Part shown: positions 62,267 to 64,000 of the stretch, piece by piece
Layout: every line of letters starts with the position of its first letter
Numbering within the stretch: the stretch's first letter is position 1
NCBI GenBank assembly: GCA_017439185.1
Contig: JAFRTM010000023.1
Coordinates: 1-64,000 of the forward strand
Direction of reading: 5' to 3'
From: Bacteroidales bacterium
GTDB lineage: Bacteria; Bacteroidota; Bacteroidia; Bacteroidales; P3
Length of the DNA stretch: 64,000 bases
Position numbers and translations under genes: made by a program
The notes under the pieces: generated by a model
Databases searched by the model: none
What the model saw: only the letters and a program-made list of their open reading frames with translations
Told to the model about the DNA's origin: nothing

Positions 62267-62374
62267 CGGCGAGCATTTTTGAGAGAGAAAACAGACAGAC
62301 GGGAGTCTGCCAGATATGCCATCGAGGCAAGAGTACTTTATTTATCAGAAACAAAGGCGAAGAAGGGGTGTCTC

Positions 62375-62403
62375 GCCTGCAGGGGCAGGCAGTGGGCACC
62401 CAC
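62375..62403. other. two tandem GC-rich hairpins
   Basis: GCCTGC-AGGG-GCAGGC (62375-62390) and GTGGG-CA-CCCAC (62392-62403) stand next to each other, 29 bases after the stop of the minus-strand ATPase gene. They may act as its terminator although no T tract follows. Confidence 0.5.
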
Positions 62404-62431
62404 GTGAAGAGGATTACACACCAAGAAAGTT

Positions 62432-63739
62432 TTACGATTCTGCACAATGCGAAATATACGGCTCCACCATAGAAAGTGGGATATTCTCCATCCATCCCTG
62501 GTCAACGTACTGTTTCATTGAGATTCTCAAACCCTTGAGATTTGGATATTGCACTTGTACGAAGGTCTTTAAAGACTTACTTTTCACATTTTCCTCAGCT
62601 TTCACTTCTGTCGGAATAATCCGGCCTCCACATTGTATTATAAAATCGATTTCCAACTGGGAGTTGTCTTTGCTATAATAATACAATCCAACACCCTCGG
62701 AGGTTTTGATTTGCTCTACCACGTAATTTTCTGAGAACGCCCCCTTGAATTCGCTGAACACGTTATTGCCAAGCAATATGTCTTTGGGCGGAGTCTGCGC
62801 CATCGCCGCCATCAGACCCACGTCGAGCATATATATCTTGAACGCAGACTCCTCGGCATAGAAATTCAACGGGAACTCGGCTTTTTTGCACCTAGTGACC
62901 TTGTACACCAAACCCGCATCGACAAGCCACTGCAGAGCCACCTCAAACTCTGCCGCCCGTGCCCCTTTCTTCAACTTACCAAACACGAATTTTTTGTTTT
63001 CCTTTGCCAACTGTGCAGGAATACTGGACCATATTAAATGTATCCGCTGAACTTCTGATTGAGTATGCTTGCTTATGTCAAAACTGTACGCCTCCAATAT
63101 ATCGTGCTGTATTTTTCGCGTTTCAGTGACGTCTCTTGTCGTCACAAATTCCAGTACGGCCTCCGGCATTCCTCCCACGAAGTAGTATTCGCGCAGCAGG
63201 TTCTCCAGACATTCCCGCTCCAGCTCCACTGTGCGCCAATCTTTCGACAACATTGCATCTGCTATTTTCTCTTTCCCACAGGCCATCAAATACTCCATAA
63301 ACGTCATAGGGTACATATTGAGCATATCCACCTTTCCTACCGGGAAACTTTCACCCTTGTGCATTGTCAAACCCAGCAACGAACCAGCCACCGCCACATG
63401 TAAGCCAGGCCTGTTTTCGCAGAAATATTTTAATGATGCTATGCCGTTTGGCACCTCCTGTATCTCGTCAAAGATAAGCAGGGTCTTACCATCTTCGATA
63501 CTCTTACCGGCATGTCGCTCAATATCAACTATTATCCGTTCAATATCAAAACTGCGAAAAAGGGATTCCGTAAATTCATTGTTGTGACAATTTATGTACA
63601 CCTTATTTTCAAATTCATTATCTCCAAATTGGTTGAGGATATACGTTTTTCCTACCTGCCTAGCACCGAGCAATATCAATGGTTTGTGTTTTTTTGATGC
63701 CTTCCATTGTGATAAATTATTGTAAATCAGTCTTTTCAT
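62432..63739 (-). CDS. DUF4143-family AAA ATPase
   Basis: This 435-residue protein has an N-terminal AAA domain with Walker A ILLGARQVGKTYILNQFG (about residues 22-39) and Walker B LLIFDEIQEV. The DUF4143 C-terminal domain follows (FSENYVVEQIKTSEGVGLYY, DNSQLEIDFIIQ, PTEVKAEENVKSKSL). The last part resembles a restriction-endonuclease-like fold. The family is widespread and often multi-copy in Bacteroidota. The role is unknown; DNA or membrane-linked ATPase functions have been proposed. The gene is preceded by a consensus promoter and 32-bp repeats. Confidence 0.9.
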   Translation of the reverse strand: MKRLIYNNLSQWKASKKHKPLILLGARQVGKTYILNQFGDNEFENKVYINCHNNEFTESLFRSFDIERIIVDIERHAGKSIEDGKTLLIFDEIQEVPNGIASLKYFCENRPGLHVAVAGSLLGLTMHKGESFPVGKVDMLNMYPMTFMEYLMACGKEKIADAMLSKDWRTVELERECLENLLREYYFVGGMPEAVLEFVTTRDVTETRKIQHDILEAYSFDISKHTQSEVQRIHLIWSSIPAQLAKENKKFVFGKLKKGARAAEFEVALQWLVDAGLVYKVTRCKKAEFPLNFYAEESAFKIYMLDVGLMAAMAQTPPKDILLGNNVFSEFKGAFSENYVVEQIKTSEGVGLYYYSKDNSQLEIDFIIQCGGRIIPTEVKAEENVKSKSLKTFVQVQYPNLKGLRISMKQYVDQGWMENIPLSMVEPYISHCAES

Positions 63740-63766
63740 ACAAAAATGATATTATATTTCATTTTG

Positions 63767-63798
63767 CAAATATACACTTTTATGAGGGAATAATCAAA
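63767..63798 (-). promoter_or_regulatory. DUF4143 ATPase promoter, TTTG-N20-TATATTTG
   Basis: TATATTTG (63767-63774) lies 27 bases before the ATG on the minus strand. TTTG (63795-63798), 20 bases upstream, falls within the first 32-bp repeat; the other repeats lack it at that position. Binding at the repeats would thus directly affect this promoter. Confidence 0.7.
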
Positions 63799-63908
63799 AA
63801 AAACTACATTTTTATGAGGGAATAATTAAAAAAATCTACATTTTTATGAGGGAATAATTTGAAAAAACTACATTTTTATGAGGGAATGATTTGAAATTGT
63901 GAGATGTG
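63781..63908 (-). repeat. four 32-bp direct repeats upstream of the ATPase gene
   Basis: TATGAGGGAATAAT occurs at 63781, 63813 and 63845, and with one change (TATGAGGGAATGAT) at 63877, exactly 32 bases apart. The first three units also share CTACATTTT at the end. A spacing of about three helical turns puts each on the same face, as for a cooperative regulator. No spacers or CRISPR genes are present. Confidence 0.8.
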
Positions 63909-63968
63909 AATGTTGAATTGTGAATAATGGTGCCGGTGGGCACGGATTGAAAATATTTTTGAAAATCT

Positions 63969-63999
63969 GTTGTCGTTTACAGAAAAATCATTATCTTTG
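63969..63999 (+). promoter_or_regulatory. promoter for a gene beyond the right edge
   Basis: TATCTTTG (63992-63999) is a perfect -7 box with GTTG 19 bases upstream. It points rightward out of the window. The bases from 63909 to here are AT-rich without a gene. Confidence 0.55.
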
Positions 64000-64000
64000 C

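Larger units (their letters stand above)
61605..62431. other. non-coding AT-rich stretch with several repeats
   Basis: About 830 bases separate ribF from the DUF4143 ATPase gene with no convincing gene. The stretch holds an 18-bp inverted repeat (61722-61739 and 62249-62266), a 26-bp direct repeat (61874-61899 and 61958-61983) and two GC-rich hairpins near the right end. The ribF promoter should lie near its left end, but no strong consensus match is visible. Confidence 0.6.

Noticed and set aside
62134-62322. 62-codon minus-strand frame in the repeat-rich gap
   Set aside because: It crosses one arm of the inverted repeat and has no start signal or recognisable sequence.
63781-63908. CRISPR-like array
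   Set aside because: The 32-bp units are contiguous without unique spacers, only four exist, and no cas genes are near.

Overview
The window comes from a member of the Bacteroidota, most likely order Bacteroidales. The partial 16S rRNA 5' end is Bacteroidales-like. Promoters follow the Bacteroidota pattern TTTG-N19-TAnnTTTG (rRNA, tRNA, lipoprotein and TlpA genes). Also typical of the group are the MurF-alanine racemase fusion, a giant subtilase with a type IX secretion (T9SS) tail, DUF2851, the OstA-like protein, an NrtR-type NUDIX protein and a DUF4143 ATPase. Most of the window is chromosomal core, broken by a few accessory stretches and by unusual intergenic repeats.

Layout. 1-3.5 kb (minus): 16S rRNA start with its promoter, dihydrofolate reductase, an orphan HydF maturase and two paralogous small secreted proteins. 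4-5.6 kb: an HD-GNAT fusion and two tRNA-Val genes. 5.56-8.11 kb: a small integrated element that ends in a duplicated tRNA-Val 3' end, has no recognisable recombinase, and carries an XRE-type regulator plus four small membrane, secreted or lipoprotein genes. 8.2-12.6 kb: a Tat redox operon (NapH-NapG-like polyferredoxin with an internal twin-arginine motif, Tat-lipoprotein aldo/keto reductase, a TatA-like microprotein, TatA, TatC). 12.7-16.6 kb: adenine deaminase, a secreted protein and an AtoE-type fatty-acid permease. 16.5-19.1 kb: an accessory module (HTH protein, two unknowns, a DUF6266-like protein). 19.2-22.3 kb: three tandem paralogous lipoproteins.

22.3-31.8 kb (minus): NrtR-like NUDIX protein, a LuxR-type regulator with a degenerate receiver, a hemerythrin protein, MurF-Alr, DUF2851, DnaJ, GrpE and an OstA-like protein. 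32-41.7 kb (minus): a 2284-residue T9SS subtilase, a TPR protein and a TlpA-like lipoprotein. 42-51 kb (plus): guaB, three periplasmic folding factors (two parvulins around a parvulin-less relative), a MoxR ATPase, a secreted unknown and panB. 51-56.7 kb: a complete RND efflux operon. 56.8-61.6 kb (minus): mutS2, a nitrilase-family amidase, a leucine-rich-repeat protein and ribF. 61.6-64 kb: a repeat-rich non-coding stretch and a DUF4143 ATPase behind four 32-bp operator-like repeats.

The most unusual signals are non-coding. Two copies of a three-stem repeat near 3.8 and 56.7 kb show compensatory base changes. Octamer arrays of the form NTATCMAC fill several gaps and create perfect DnaA-box sequences. 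A leader is shared between the aldo/keto reductase and dnaJ. The tRNA-integrated element lacks an integrase. All calls come from reading the sequence; no database search was run.
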